Shown here one piece after another: positions 25,346 through 35,298 of a DNA stretch of 64,000 nucleotides. The number at the start of each line of letters is the position of its first letter. Position 1 is the first letter of the stretch. The stretch is taken from positions 124,001 through 188,000 of the forward strand of contig JAGAON010000008.1 in NCBI GenBank assembly GCA_017623655.1, given 5' to 3'. This DNA comes from Prevotella sp. (GTDB lineage: Bacteria; Bacteroidota; Bacteroidia; Bacteroidales; Bacteroidaceae). Under the pieces are notes generated by a model. The model did not search any database. It was not told where the DNA came from and saw nothing but the letters and a program-made list of their open reading frames with translations. The position numbers and the translations under genes are program-made.

Positions 25346-27754
25346 CTACAAAGTGACGCTCACCGCACTGCCGTCATACGTGACAGTCTTTCGTGACTGC
25401 GGCGTCTTGACGATGAAGGTGCGGCGTTGCGGCATACCGGGGAAGGAGCCTTCACGTCCCGAAATGGTCAGCCTGCGCTTCTTGTCGTTCCACGACAGGT
25501 GTATCATGGAACGCTGTCCACGCTCATATCCATACCCGTCTCCTTCATCTTCATACAGCACGAAGCGGGCGTCAGCACCGGGATAAACGTTTATTTCCAC
25601 ATCCTTGTCCATCTGTGCGGCGGAATATTCCGTCGCCTCGGCCGTAGTTAAGATGCTGCCATTTCTGACAAACAGGGGCAACACGCCTATCTCCACCGGC
25701 AGTTCCAGCCATTGTCCGCCATCATACACGGTGCCGTCCCAATAGTATGTCCACTTGTTTCCTTCCGGAAGATATACCCGGCGTGACCTGCTCTCGCTCA
25801 GAGGACGTGTAACCGGACATACGAGTATGTCCCCAAACATATACTCGTCTTTCATGTCCAGCACGTTATCGTCCTCCGGATAGTCGAAGGCAAGCAGCCG
25901 TGCCATGGTGTAACTGCCCGTTGTCTGCCGTGCAGACATACTGTATATATATGGAATAAGGGCATAACGCAGGTTTATCATACTGAGAATGGCGTCATAA
26001 TACGGCGTGCCCTGCTCCCCGAACCGCCATATCTCGCGCGGGGTCTCTGTGCCATGGCTGCGCAACATGGGCAGGAACGTAGCCCATTGGAACATTCTTG
26101 TGTAGTATTCCTTATAGGCATCGTCCTTCACTCCGTCCTGAAACTCGCCCGCCCTGAACCACTTCTGGGGATTTTTGCGGACAAAGAAAGAGCCTACGTC
26201 CACCGTCCAATAAGGATTGCCGGTGGCCATGTAGTTCAGTCCGGCAGGTATCTGCTGGCGGAAAGACTGCCAAGACGCGTGCGTATCGCCGTTCCATACT
26301 ATCGTACCGTAACGCTGCTGCCCCGCGTATGAGCTGCGGGTGAGGTTCACCACACGCTTGTCTGCCGTTACGGAGCGTTGGTTTTCATATATTCCCTGCG
26401 CATGATACAGCGAGAACAGGCTGCTGCGCTCCGCCCCGAGGGCTTCTTCCAGAACGGCTTTGTTCAGTTCCCAGCGCCGTTGATGGTCGTTCCAGCTGTA
26501 TGGAATGCCGTTTTGCGGCTCGGGCGTCTTGTTCCAATCGCCGTCAACCGGCTCGCTACAATCGCACCACCACGCGTCAAAACCTTTGGAAAAGAACTCA
26601 TCGTTGGCGTATTTCCAATACAGTTCGCGTGCCTTCGGGTTGAAAGCGTCATAGACTGAGTGCCCGAGCATAAAGCCACGGCTGCGGAAGTCACGCTCCT
26701 GAGGGCAATACTGAGGGTTTGGCCAGATGCTGACCATCAGCTTGGCGTGCATTGCGTGCACAGAGTCTGCAAGTGCCTTGGGGTCGGGATAGTGTTTGGG
26801 ATTCATCTTCATGTAGCCCCATCCCTCCGGCCAATAGTTCCAATCCTGGACTATCATGTCGATAGGCACATGACGGCGACGGTACTCGCGGAGGGTGTTT
26901 ATTATGTCATCGGACGACACATAGCGTTCCTTGGACTGCGTATATCCGAACAAATAGCGGGGCATGAGGGACACTTTGCCGGTAAGGTAACGGTAGCCAG
27001 CAACGACATCGTCCATACGCTGCCCCTTTACAAAGTAGTAGTCAAGTTCCTTTGCCGCCTCCATCTGCATGGAGAATGCACCGCCTGACGACGGAGAAGA
27101 GGACACGGAAGAGGTGAACTTCATGGCACAGCCCGCATCAAACAGTACTCCGAAACCGCCGGGAGACAGCAACATGGGTACCATCGCCTTGAGATTGTGC
27201 TGCGTAAGCCACACGGTCTTGCCGAGAAGGTTCATGTAATCCTCCATGTGGCAGCCGAGACCGTACAGGGCCTTGCCGCCGGGAAAAGAGAAATGCACAC
27301 GGTAACGGATGCCGGTACCGACTGTATCACGGCGGATTATGTCCTTGACGGTGACCATTCCGTTGGCTGTTTCCTCCATGTGCGCGGAGTTGTCATCATA
27401 TATTATGCGCTCCCAAACGACAGGCTCAGCCTCATGCGGTAAGGCCGGAGCTTCCTGTAACAATACCTTTCCGGTCTTCCTGTCAATAAACGTAACCGCA
27501 GACTGCGCCTTGCAAACTTTGACTACAAGGTCGGAAGAGGTGTACTCCACATAAGATTTCCTATCTTTCCGCTTCACGTCCACAGCCTGCCGGGGATATA
27601 CACAGACACCGGTACCGTTGTCCTGAAATGCGCCTTCCGCCACCCATTGAACTCTTACGATGGAAGAAGTGACGAAATCTACTTTCAACCGCTGCGCTTT
27701 TGCGGCGGAAAAAGAAGCGATAATTCCCAGAATTATCAAACAAAACCTATTCAT
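25346..27754 (-). CDS. Secreted GH31 alpha-glucosidase/alpha-xylosidase
   Basis: 802 residues from the ATG at 27754, which starts the signal peptide MNRFCLIILGIIASFSAAKA. GH31 landmarks: an N-terminal galactose-mutarotase-like domain, FGYTQSKERYVSSDDIINTL, VDMIVQDW-type IDMIVQDWNYWPEGW, the nucleophile segment FDAWWCDCSEPVDGDW (Asp after WWC), and RSHGTETPREIWRFGE in the acid/base and substrate region. C-terminal beta domains follow. A retaining alpha-glycosidase for outer alpha-glucosides or xylosides. It lies next to a GH97 gene with its own promoter. Confidence 0.92.
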   Translation of the reverse strand: MNRFCLIILGIIASFSAAKAQRLKVDFVTSSIVRVQWVAEGAFQDNGTGVCVYPRQAVDVKRKDRKSYVEYTSSDLVVKVCKAQSAVTFIDRKTGKVLLQEAPALPHEAEPVVWERIIYDDNSAHMEETANGMVTVKDIIRRDTVGTGIRYRVHFSFPGGKALYGLGCHMEDYMNLLGKTVWLTQHNLKAMVPMLLSPGGFGVLFDAGCAMKFTSSVSSSPSSGGAFSMQMEAAKELDYYFVKGQRMDDVVAGYRYLTGKVSLMPRYLFGYTQSKERYVSSDDIINTLREYRRRHVPIDMIVQDWNYWPEGWGYMKMNPKHYPDPKALADSVHAMHAKLMVSIWPNPQYCPQERDFRSRGFMLGHSVYDAFNPKARELYWKYANDEFFSKGFDAWWCDCSEPVDGDWNKTPEPQNGIPYSWNDHQRRWELNKAVLEEALGAERSSLFSLYHAQGIYENQRSVTADKRVVNLTRSSYAGQQRYGTIVWNGDTHASWQSFRQQIPAGLNYMATGNPYWTVDVGSFFVRKNPQKWFRAGEFQDGVKDDAYKEYYTRMFQWATFLPMLRSHGTETPREIWRFGEQGTPYYDAILSMINLRYALIPYIYSMSARQTTGSYTMARLLAFDYPEDDNVLDMKDEYMFGDILVCPVTRPLSESRSRRVYLPEGNKWTYYWDGTVYDGGQWLELPVEIGVLPLFVRNGSILTTAEATEYSAAQMDKDVEINVYPGADARFVLYEDEGDGYGYERGQRSMIHLSWNDKKRRLTISGREGSFPGMPQRRTFIVKTPQSRKTVTYDGSAVSVTL

Positions 27755-27784
27755 AACATTCTTTATTTTAGTTATTTCCGTATG

Positions 27785-27792
27785 CAAAAGTA
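27785..27792 (-). promoter_or_regulatory. -7 box of the GH31 gene
   Basis: TACTTTTG on the minus strand, 31 bases before the ATG at 27754; it rules out the longer start at 27787. Confidence 0.7.
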
Positions 27793-27900
27793 CGAAATAT
27801 TATTGGATTTCATCCTTTTACACGCCTCATACTACTTAGAAAAACGTTTTTATATAATCACTCATCGATAAAATACAATACGGTAATATACAAAACAAAA

Positions 27901-27950
27901 TGCCCGTCTCCGGGCTTTACGGCATAGTCCGTAAAGCCCGGAGACGGGCA
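27901..27950 (-). terminator. Terminator of the GH97 gene
   Basis: Perfect 22-bp arms (TGCCCGTCTCCGGGCTTTAC and its reverse complement, plus GG/CC) around six bases. On the minus strand ATTTTGTTTTG follows. The loop region ACGGCATAGTCC also occurs in the terminator at 41201-41232. Confidence 0.8.
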
Positions 27951-28016
27951 GAAAGAATTGCTATCAGCTCATTTCTTCATCGGTTAGTTCCGGTGATGGA
28001 TGCCATAACAATGGCG

Positions 28017-29972
28017 TTATGGCTTTATAATCATGACAAATCCGCCCCTCGGCCGGCAGTCAACGGAGGCGGGGCACTTGCCTTTTATGCACTTTATGCT
28101 CCACGGAGTGCTTGCGTTCTCACCGTCGGCGAAGAGCGTTACCGTCTTTTTCCCACTGCCGATGAAAGGCAAATCGACGGGCAATGTAACGGGATTGTCC
28201 GTACCGTTGATGCCCGCAACGTACCATGTGCCGCCATGTCGGCGTGCCATCACTACACTTTCACCCGGATATCCGGAAAGGAAACGCGTCTCATCCCACA
28301 CCGTTGGCAGTTCTCCCATGAAGTCCTGCACTTCTTTCGGCTGGGCAAGGTAGCTCTCCGGCTTGTCCGCCCAATGCAGCAAAGCGGACTCAAACAGCAC
28401 CGGAAGCGCCAGTTCATGGGCGTTGGTGGTGATGTGAGGGTGCTGGGAATCAGAGAAAGTGCATGGAGTATAGTCCATGGAACCGATGACATTCCGCGTA
28501 AAAGGCAACGTTGCGTTGTGGGCGGCGGCACGGTTTGTGAGCACGGGGAGGTTGTTGTACCACTCCGCTCCATACACAGCTTCAACGGACATGAGGTTCG
28601 GATAGGTTCTTTGCCAGCCCCTCGGGACGGTAGCCCCGTGGAGATTGACAAGGAGATGATGCCTTGCGGCGCACCCAAGAAGGTCTATGCAGTACTGCAT
28701 CGTCTCCTGTTTGTCACCTGCGAAGAAGTCTATCTTCACACCGGACACGCCTTTCTCTTCAAGCCATGCAAACTCTTTCTCCCTGTTCTCCGGCGCATTG
28801 AGACGCTCATGAGGCCCCGGTGCGCCGTATTTCTGCTTCCATGCGGTGGATGAGTTGTACCATAATATGGTCTTTACGCCCTTTTTCTTCGCATAGTCCA
28901 GCGCATCCTCTATCGTTCCTCCATTGCCCATCTCGTCCCATTCGGCGTCTATCAGCACATAGGGCAGTCCCAATGTCGCAGCCATGTCGATGTACTTGCA
29001 CACTATCTTGTAATCTTTCGAGCCGTGATTGTACGCCCAATATATCCATGACACGCTTCCGGGAGCTATCCATGAGGTGTCATCCAGACGGCTGGGAGCG
29101 CTGACATCGGTAACGAGAGTAGATTCCACCACGTCTTTTTTGCTGCCCATAATGACAACTCTCCATGGTGAGTACCATTGTCCGGACACCTGACTGTCAT
29201 TGTGGTCGGGCACTACCCGATAGTCGGTAGCCGAATGATTGTTGTATAAAGACGATGCACTGTGCCGGCGTTCTATGCCCGCTTCCGTTATCAATGCCCA
29301 CACATCATCGTCTGACTGCACCAAAGCGGGATAGCCCCAATGGCGGTTTTCCGTGTTGCCTGTGGCCGACAAGGGGAAAAATTCCTCGTAAGGCTCAGTC
29401 CATTTCTGCATCCATCGCCTTGTACCTTCTTCTATTTTATAGGCTGTGCGTTCGTCATTGACTGTGGTATTCGGTAGATCTGACAATTCATAACGGAAGG
29501 CTATGCCGTCATTATAAAGCCTTACTATCATGCGTTGGCCGCGTCCCAGACTGTCAGTGAACGCATATTCCACCTCGTTCGCCTCGTTACTGCACTGCAA
29601 GCGCTTTCCGCTGAGCATGGAATAACGTTCCTTTATCTTACGTGGCGCACCGACATTGTTTATCCTAAGCGCCTTTCCTCCGCCGTCAGCTGTCTGTACT
29701 CCGAAGCCGGACAGCGCAAGAACACGACTTTTCTTCGCCCCGTTCTTTTTATAACAGAGCGAGAATCCGGTAACGTTATTATCCTTTACGACGGGCGTCA
29801 ACAGCACCTTTCCGTTGGGAGAGGACTGTGTTTTGGCCACAACGGCAACGTTATCCCCTTCCATTGTGCGGGAAATAGAGGGGGCATTCCGCCATGCCTG
29901 CACCTCATAAGGCGCACTTACGCCAAGTGCGGCGAGGCATACCATGACGGCGTTTATTGTCAGTTTTTTCAT
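28017..29972 (-). CDS. Secreted GH97 glycosidase, probably of the retaining (alpha-galactosidase-like) branch
   Basis: 651 residues with signal peptide MKKLTINAVMVCLAALGVSA. The N-terminal beta-super-sandwich contains FRYELSDLP and the family's Ca-site Glu region. The barrel has SWIYWAYNHGSKDYK, YVLIDAEWDEMG, GVSGVKIDFFAGDKQETM and LMSVEAVYGAEWYNN. The Asp in GVKIDFF occupies the place where retaining GH97 enzymes carry their nucleophile, whereas SusB-type inverting enzymes lack it (from memory of the family). C-terminal beta domain ends RGGFVMIIKP. With GH31 it forms a small glycan-degrading pair. Confidence 0.88.
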   Translation of the reverse strand: MKKLTINAVMVCLAALGVSAPYEVQAWRNAPSISRTMEGDNVAVVAKTQSSPNGKVLLTPVVKDNNVTGFSLCYKKNGAKKSRVLALSGFGVQTADGGGKALRINNVGAPRKIKERYSMLSGKRLQCSNEANEVEYAFTDSLGRGQRMIVRLYNDGIAFRYELSDLPNTTVNDERTAYKIEEGTRRWMQKWTEPYEEFFPLSATGNTENRHWGYPALVQSDDDVWALITEAGIERRHSASSLYNNHSATDYRVVPDHNDSQVSGQWYSPWRVVIMGSKKDVVESTLVTDVSAPSRLDDTSWIAPGSVSWIYWAYNHGSKDYKIVCKYIDMAATLGLPYVLIDAEWDEMGNGGTIEDALDYAKKKGVKTILWYNSSTAWKQKYGAPGPHERLNAPENREKEFAWLEEKGVSGVKIDFFAGDKQETMQYCIDLLGCAARHHLLVNLHGATVPRGWQRTYPNLMSVEAVYGAEWYNNLPVLTNRAAAHNATLPFTRNVIGSMDYTPCTFSDSQHPHITTNAHELALPVLFESALLHWADKPESYLAQPKEVQDFMGELPTVWDETRFLSGYPGESVVMARRHGGTWYVAGINGTDNPVTLPVDLPFIGSGKKTVTLFADGENASTPWSIKCIKGKCPASVDCRPRGGFVMIIKP

Positions 29973-30005
29973 AATCAGCTACAATGTTCATTTTGTTTCT
30001 GTATG

Positions 30006-30013
30006 CAAAATTA
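30006..30013 (-). promoter_or_regulatory. -7 box of the GH97 gene
   Basis: TAATTTTG on the minus strand, 34 bases upstream of the ATG. Confidence 0.6.
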
Positions 30014-30148
30014 CAAATTGTGACCGATTATTATCCCCTCTTCCGTATCATTTTCTTTATCATTTATACCCAATTTGCATGACAACACTCGTAAAAAGCC
30101 ATGGCAACAGGCACAAAACACGTTGCAGCCCCGCACTTTCCGCAAGCC

Positions 30149-30457
30149 TTAGTCCTGCTCAAAGTCAAGACAAGTGCGCTGAACGGTGTAAGGACGGACA
30201 TACTTATCCGCCACTTCCACGTGCGCCGGATGCACGGCGTAAGCCTTCAACGCCCCAAAAGAGGCAAGGGTGCTGTCGAGCATGACGTCACAGTTTGAGG
30301 TTTCAAGACGGCCGTCTGCATTCACCTTAATGTCAATAAGTCCGGGAACCTTGCCTTTCAAACCTTCAAGGGCAGACTTCATGTCTGCCTTCACTGCGTT
30401 CTTTCTCTCCTCGGAGAGTTCCGGATTGAGTGTCCAAAGAATAATGTGCTTTATCAT
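30149..30457 (-). CDS. Dabb-family (stress-responsive A/B barrel) protein
   Basis: 102 residues from the ATG at 30457 (MIKHIILWTLNPELSEERK). The longer frame upstream crosses the promoter. Dimeric alpha+beta barrel features: HIILWTL at the N-terminus with the conserved His, VPGLIDIKVNADG, and LKAYAVHPAHVEVADKYVRP near the end. The biochemical role of the family in bacteria is unclear. It is divergent from sodB, whose product handles superoxide, so joint stress expression is possible. Confidence 0.85.
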   Translation of the reverse strand: MIKHIILWTLNPELSEERKNAVKADMKSALEGLKGKVPGLIDIKVNADGRLETSNCDVMLDSTLASFGALKAYAVHPAHVEVADKYVRPYTVQRTCLDFEQD

Positions 30458-30530
30458 ATCTATTTGTTCTTTATACATGAATAGAACGCAACACAACACT
30501 AAATTATTACAAAAACAACGGCTTTTTGCA

Positions 30531-30580
30531 CAAAAATATGCTAAAAGATGCCGTCTCTTCAACTTTTATCGCTACTTTTG
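30531..30580. promoter_or_regulatory. Divergent -7 boxes for the Dabb gene and sodB
   Basis: Minus-strand TATTTTTG at 30531-30538 and plus-strand TACTTTTG at 30573-30580 face away from each other, allowing shared control of the two genes. Confidence 0.6.
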
Positions 30581-30616
30581 CCGCTGAGAAATAACCCTTA
30601 AAAACAACATGACATT

Positions 30617-31216
30617 ATGGAGAACAACAAATTTTCAATGCCGGAACTGAGCTATGCCGCCGGCGCTCTCGCACCCATTATCAGTGAGGAAACCATCAAC
30701 CTGCACTATGGCAAGCATCTGCAAACATACATAGACAACCTGAACAGGTTGCTGCCCGGCAGCGGATTTGAGGGTAAATCAATCGAAGAGATTGCCGCAA
30801 AAGCCGACGGTCCGATAGGAAACAACGCAGGACAAGTACTGAACCACACTCTATATTTTGCACAATTCTGTCCTGACGGCGGCAACACCACAGCCCCGTC
30901 GGTTTGCCTGAAAGCCAAGATAGAGAAGGCTTTTGGCAGCATTGATGAGATGTGCGGCAAGTTAAGCGATGCCGCCGTAGGCCTGTTCGGGTCCGGATGG
31001 GCATGGCTTACGGTTGACAGCGAAGGCGAACTCGGGATACACCAGATGCCAAACGCGGACAATCCGCTGCGCCACGGACTGCATCCGCTGCTGACAATAG
31101 ACGTGTGGGAGCACGCATACTACCTGGATTACCAAAACCGCAGAGCCGAACACGTGAAGAATATATGGAAAATCATTGACTGGAATGTCATTTCCCAGCG
31201 TTTGAACCTGTGCTGA
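30617..31216 (+). CDS. sodB: Fe/Mn superoxide dismutase
   Basis: 199 residues. Metal ligands are in place: His in INLHYGKHLQTYIDNL, His in QVLNHTLYFAQF, Asp and His in DVWEHAYYLDYQNRR. GSGWAWLTVD is the conserved C-domain strand. It converts superoxide to oxygen and peroxide in the cytoplasm; Bacteroidota enzymes of this type often work with Fe or Mn. Own promoter and terminator. Confidence 0.96.
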   Translation: MENNKFSMPELSYAAGALAPIISEETINLHYGKHLQTYIDNLNRLLPGSGFEGKSIEEIAAKADGPIGNNAGQVLNHTLYFAQFCPDGGNTTAPSVCLKAKIEKAFGSIDEMCGKLSDAAVGLFGSGWAWLTVDSEGELGIHQMPNADNPLRHGLHPLLTIDVWEHAYYLDYQNRRAEHVKNIWKIIDWNVISQRLNLC

Positions 31217-31266
31217 CTTCCATGGGACAGCAGCCAGTGAACAAATGACAAAGGCATAAACAAGCG

Positions 31267-31310
31267 GGTCGTCATATCCGGAATGTCCGGGTATGACGAC
31301 CTGTCTTTAT
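31267..31310 (+). terminator. Terminator of sodB
   Basis: GGTCGTCATATCCGG (31267-31281) pairs with CCGGGTATGACGACC (31287-31301) with one G-U, followed by TGTCTTTATT. Confidence 0.75.
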
Positions 31311-31372
31311 TATAATAAGGTGTAGAATGTTTGTCACATAATGCCTCTTCAATGTCCGGTCATGCCGTAAAA

Positions 31373-31681
31373 TCACGTCATCAGCCACTCACTGACAAAC
31401 ACAACAATACAGCAAATGGCGGCAACGGGGAACAGCCCAAGTCCGAACATGGCCGCAATGATGCCCAGCACCAACGCCAACAGACCGGCCAAAGGAGACT
31501 GCGTAGTGTCTATTATAGCCGGAAACGTCATCACCGCAAGGGTAACATACGGCACATAATACAGGAAACTGCGGATGAATGTGTTGCGAATCCTGCCACG
31601 AATCAGTATCATCGGTATGACACGGATAAGGTTTGTCACAACTATCATTATCACTATATATGTCAATATGCGCGCATCCAT
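31373..31681 (-). CDS. azlD: AzlD-family branched-chain amino acid exporter subunit
   Basis: 102 residues, three to four membrane segments. Starts MDARILTYIVIMIVVTNLIR; contains RVIPMILIRGRI and FLYYVPYVTLAVMTFPAII, typical of the small partner of AzlC. Together they export branched-chain amino acids (from characterised members). It begins 3 bp after the azlC stop. Confidence 0.88.
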   Translation of the reverse strand: MDARILTYIVIMIVVTNLIRVIPMILIRGRIRNTFIRSFLYYVPYVTLAVMTFPAIIDTTQSPLAGLLALVLGIIAAMFGLGLFPVAAICCIVVFVSEWLMT

Positions 31682-31684
31682 TGT

Positions 31685-32392
31685 CTAATCGCCGTATTCA
31701 TCATTGCCGACAGGCTTGCAGACAGCCGCCGCGGCGGATATTATAATAGTGAGAAATATGGTCCGTGTGCCTCCGCTGAGTTCTGAAACAACAGGCATTA
31801 CGGCGCACATCCCGCTCAGAAAGAAGCTGGCTACCACGGCCATTCCCACCGCCCTGTCCTTACGTGAGGGCGGAATTATGATGGCAAGGAACATTCCATA
31901 GAGCGCAACACTAAGCGCGGAAACGACATTGGCAGGCAACACGTCACCGGCAATGATGCCCGATGCTGTGCCTGATGCCCAGAAAACGGTAGAGACAAGA
32001 GCCGCGCCGAAGGTGTAGGCTGGTGCCAGTTTGCCCGGGTAGGCTATTGAAATGCCGAATATCTCATCGGTCACACAGAGCGAGACGAGCACGCGTTTAA
32101 GCAGTGACACGCCCTCCCCGAACTTCTGGGACAGCGCCGTGCTCATAAGGAGATAGCGCAGATTGGTGACAAGGCTCATGCCTACCACCTCCGCGTATGC
32201 GGCAGACGCCGCCACAAGTGTATAGACACCGTATTCTCCGGCGGACGCCCTTGTAAAGAAACTGCCGGCAAATCCCGCCAACGCGCATATCCCCGCATTG
32301 CCGGCAATGATGCCCAATGAAAACGCGACGGCATAATATCCCATCGCAATGGGTATGCCATCACGAACACCACGAAGAAATATACTGCTCAT
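31685..32392 (-). CDS. azlC: AzlC-family amino acid exporter, large subunit
   Basis: 235 residues. GVRDGIPIAMGYYAVAFSLG at the N-terminus and TNLRYLLMSTALSQKF are AzlC landmarks; LCVTDEIFGISIAYPGKL follows. Several membrane helices. It is the pore-forming partner of AzlD; substrate by family is branched-chain amino acids or analogues such as azaleucine. Confidence 0.9.
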   Translation of the reverse strand: MSSIFLRGVRDGIPIAMGYYAVAFSLGIIAGNAGICALAGFAGSFFTRASAGEYGVYTLVAASAAYAEVVGMSLVTNLRYLLMSTALSQKFGEGVSLLKRVLVSLCVTDEIFGISIAYPGKLAPAYTFGAALVSTVFWASGTASGIIAGDVLPANVVSALSVALYGMFLAIIIPPSRKDRAVGMAVVASFFLSGMCAVMPVVSELSGGTRTIFLTIIISAAAAVCKPVGNDEYGD

Positions 32393-32430
32393 AACACAAG
32401 GGTTGAAGGTTGCAGGTTAGAGGTTATAGA

Positions 32431-32592
32431 GGGTGTGTCAAAATGTGGAAGTTAACGGAAGTTATGCGGCTTGTGCCACATGAAGTTAACGGACAATAGC
32501 CTGAATGTCAAGGTAAAATCATTTGTCCGCTAACTCCCTGTAACTCCTAAGCGGAGCGATAACTCCTGTTTATTTCTCATTTTGATACACCT
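32431..32592. repeat. Imperfect inverted-repeat element upstream of azlCD
   Basis: Outer arms GGTGTGTCAAAATG (32432-32445) and its near inverse (32579-32592); inner arms AGTTAACGGACAA (32484-32496) and TTGTCCGCTAACT (32523-32535). The inner part (GGACAATAG, CATTTGTCCGCTAACTCC) matches the element at 8367-8466, so this is a repeat family. Confidence 0.75.
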
Positions 32593-32631
32593 TCCACAAC
32601 CTTTAATCTTTCAACTCTGCCCCACAAATGT

Positions 32632-33984
32632 TTATTCTGCCGCCAGTTTTGCCCGGATAGCCTTTGTCTCCTCTTCGTAACCCGGCTTTTCGAGAAGCGC
32701 AAACATATTCTTCTTATAAGCCTCCACGCCCGGCTGGTTAAAGGCGTTCACGCCCAACAGCTGTCCGGAAATGCCGCATCCGAGCTCAAAGAAATAAATG
32801 AGCTGGCCATAGTTGTAAGCGTCCAGACGCTCGATAGAGATGAGGATATTCGGTACGCCGCCGTCAACATGAGCGAGCCTTGTGCCAAGTTCCGCATTTT
32901 TGTTTACCTCATCAATGCGCTTTCCGGCAAGGAAGTTCAGGCCGTCAAGGTTCTCCTCGTCCGACGGGAAGAGCAGGCTGCGCTCCGGATTCTCCACTGA
33001 TATGCAGGTCTCGAATATGGTACGCTCGCCGTCCTGAATCCACTGTCCCATGGAGTGCAGGTCGGTGGTAAAGTCACATGATGCGGGGAAGATGCCCTTG
33101 CCGTCCTTACCCTCTGACTCTCCGTACAGCTGCTTCCACCACTCAGCATAGAAATGCAGCTTTGGCTGGTAGTTTATGAGAATCTCTATCTTCTTGCCGT
33201 TGCGGTAAAGAGCGTTTCTTGTAGCGGCATAGATAGCCGCAGGATTCTCCTCGAAAGGCACGTCTATGGCGCACTGCCTTTCCATTGCCTGCGCACCTGC
33301 CACGAGTTGCTCGATGTCTATGCCCGCGCAAGCGATCGGCAGAAGGCCTACCGGCGTAAGCACGGAGAAACGTCCGCCCACGTTGTCGGGGATGATGAAC
33401 GAACGGTAGCCCTCCTTGTCGGCGCAAGTGCGTGCCGCACCCTTCTTGGCGTCAGTAACGGCAACGATAAGGTTCTTCGCCGCTTCCTTGCCAACCTGCG
33501 TCTCCAGCTGTGTCTTCAACAGGCGGAAAGTGAGGGCGGTCTCGGTCGTTGTGCCGGACTTTGATATGTTTATGATGGCGAATGTCTTGCCTTTCAGATA
33601 CTCCGTAAGTTCAGACAGATAGTCCTCGCCGATGTTATTGCCGGCGAAAACCACGGCAGGTGTCTTGCCATCGTTCACAAGCCACGCGAAAGAGTTTTGC
33701 AAACCCTCAATCACCGCCTTGGCCCCGAGATAAGAGCCGCCTATGCCTGCCACGACGATAACCTGAGCCTTGGCGCGCAAGTCAGCGGCAACGGCCTTTA
33801 CTTCGTTGATAAAATCAGGCGTGATGGAAGACGGAAGATGCAGCCATCCCAAGAAATCGTTACCGGGAACGGTACCTTCCTCCAAACCTTTACGTGCTTT
33901 TTCAACTTCTTCTTTGAACGCCATTACCGCACCGGCAGGAAGAAACTGCTGTGCCTTGCTGATGTCTAATGAAATGCTTTTCAT
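32632..33984 (-). CDS. pgi: Glucose-6-phosphate isomerase
   Basis: 450 residues, the compact bacterial length. [20 protein letters not shown] and [19 protein letters not shown] bind the sugar phosphate; [28 protein letters not shown] (Glu of the active site) and [12 protein letters not shown] near the end complete the PGI pattern. It interconverts glucose-6-P and fructose-6-P in glycolysis. Single gene, no clear partner. Confidence 0.97.
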   Translation of the reverse strand: MKSISLDISKAQQFLPAGAVMAFKEEVEKARKGLEEGTVPGNDFLGWLHLPSSITPDFINEVKAVAADLRAKAQVIVVAGIGGSYLGAKAVIEGLQNSFAWLVNDGKTPAVVFAGNNIGEDYLSELTEYLKGKTFAIINISKSGTTTETALTFRLLKTQLETQVGKEAAKNLIVAVTDAKKGAARTCADKEGYRSFIIPDNVGGRFSVLTPVGLLPIACAGIDIEQLVAGAQAMERQCAIDVPFEENPAAIYAATRNALYRNGKKIEILINYQPKLHFYAEWWKQLYGESEGKDGKGIFPASCDFTTDLHSMGQWIQDGERTIFETCISVENPERSLLFPSDEENLDGLNFLAGKRIDEVNKNAELGTRLAHVDGGVPNILISIERLDAYNYGQLIYFFELGCGISGQLLGVNAFNQPGVEAYKKNMFALLEKPGYEEETKAIRAKLAAE

Positions 33985-34151
33985 AATTATTAATTTAACT
34001 GTTTATATGTTTCTCGTCCGCATAAGCCATACATCCACCGCCGCACAAGAGCGTCATGTCCATGTATGACAATACAATAAGCTACCGGCAAAATTACTAA
34101 TATTATTTCATTCCGCCAAAGAAAACAAACGAAAAGTATTTCCCGCAGGCA

Positions 34152-34203
34152 CAAAAAAAATAACGCAGGCATTTGCATATGCAACTACAAAAGCCTGCGT
34201 TAT
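34152..34203 (-). terminator. Terminator of rpmE2
   Basis: On the minus strand ATAACGCAGGC (34203-34193) pairs with GCCTGCGTTAT (34170-34160), followed by a run of T at 34160-34152. Confidence 0.85.
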
Positions 34204-34242
34204 AACTGTTCTGCCCTCATAAGGGCAAAGAAGAAATATCTC

Positions 34243-34494
34243 TTACTTCTTCAAATTACCGTAGCGGTTCATGAAGCGGTCAACACGACCTGCCGTATCA
34301 ACGAGCTTGCTCTTACCGGTATAGAACGGGTGTGAGGAGCTTGAGATTTCGACCTTTACCACTGGGTAAGTCTCGCCTTCGAACTCTACTGTGTCGTTTG
34401 TCTTACAAGTAGATCTGGAGAGGAACATATCGCCGTTGGACATATCCTTGAATACGACGGGGCGATAGTTGTCTGGATGAAGATTCTTTTTCAT
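34243..34494 (-). CDS. rpmE2: 50S ribosomal protein L31 type B
   Basis: 83 residues. Starts [20 protein letters not shown], has the type B sequence [20 protein letters not shown] and ends in [14 protein letters not shown]. The zinc-binding Cys residues of type A L31 are absent, as expected. Strong -7 box at 34530-34537 and a strong terminator make it a one-gene unit. Confidence 0.97.
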   Translation of the reverse strand: MKKNLHPDNYRPVVFKDMSNGDMFLSRSTCKTNDTVEFEGETYPVVKVEISSSSHPFYTGKSKLVDTAGRVDRFMNRYGNLKK

Positions 34495-34529
34495 TTTTTG
34501 TTTGATGTTTGTTTAATAAAATGTGGCTG

Positions 34530-34537
34530 CAAAGGTA
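34530..34537 (-). promoter_or_regulatory. -7 box of rpmE2
   Basis: TACCTTTG on the minus strand, 36 bases upstream of the start codon. Confidence 0.65.
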
Positions 34538-34659
34538 CTACTTTTTGTTGGAATAGCAAAATATTACAGCAGAAACAAGGCACGTTGTTAATTTTTTTTA
34601 ACCCTTAAAGACATAAAACATACCCAAAGCCATCAATGAACCACGAAGGGAGACAGATT

Positions 34660-35055
34660 TAAGTCCAAGGTGCAAGCCTTGGGAATTATCGCATCGAACG
34701 GCAAAACGTGTTGTCATCAACATCCACAGGGTTTACACCTCGGGCTTTAATCTATCACCCCTTCGGGGCTCATCGCTAACGTCATCATGCCCTACTGCGG
34801 GATACATATACCTACATTATATCATCCATACCACTCCACATACCACCCCTTCCGAATTGTTAAAGTTTCCTTAGCGGCGGAAGAAACGCCGTTTTCCACT
34901 GTGCTTTCACACCAATAATCAGACAAAACAGCCTGCATCAGAGCGTAATTTACACCCTGTACCGCCGCAAAAGAGGGCTGTTAACATTGTTATCGGGTGC
35001 TGATTACATTGTCAACAACGCCTGATTACAGAGTAAAAGGGCCTCTTTTGCGTCA
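34660..35055. repeat. Decayed composite repeat and GGGTGCTGATTAC units
   Basis: The 800-bp gap between rpmE2 and asnA has CCAAGGTGCAAGCCTTGG (about 34667-34684), CACAGGGTTTACACC and CACCCCTTCGGGGCTCATC (order as in the composite repeats at 5.5 and 14 kb, but diverged), then GGGTGCTGATTACATTG and GCCTGATTACAGAGT at about 34995-35036. No gene seen. Confidence 0.6.
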
Positions 35056-35298
35056 CTGTCGCATTTTATCAAAATCCTTAAAAATCGCCGCTCTGTTTTT
35101 AACGCCTTACATACGTTCTGAGGGCGTTGTGCCTTTTCCGGCACATTTCCCCACTGGTGCCATTTTAACACGGCAGAAAGAGTTTTCATCTTCACCACCC
35201 CGCAGAAGGCGGTCAGACGCAAAAAATGCGCCACCGCTTTGTGCTTGCCTGCACAAAACGGTGGCGCATATATCTCATCTTGCACCGGTCACCTTATA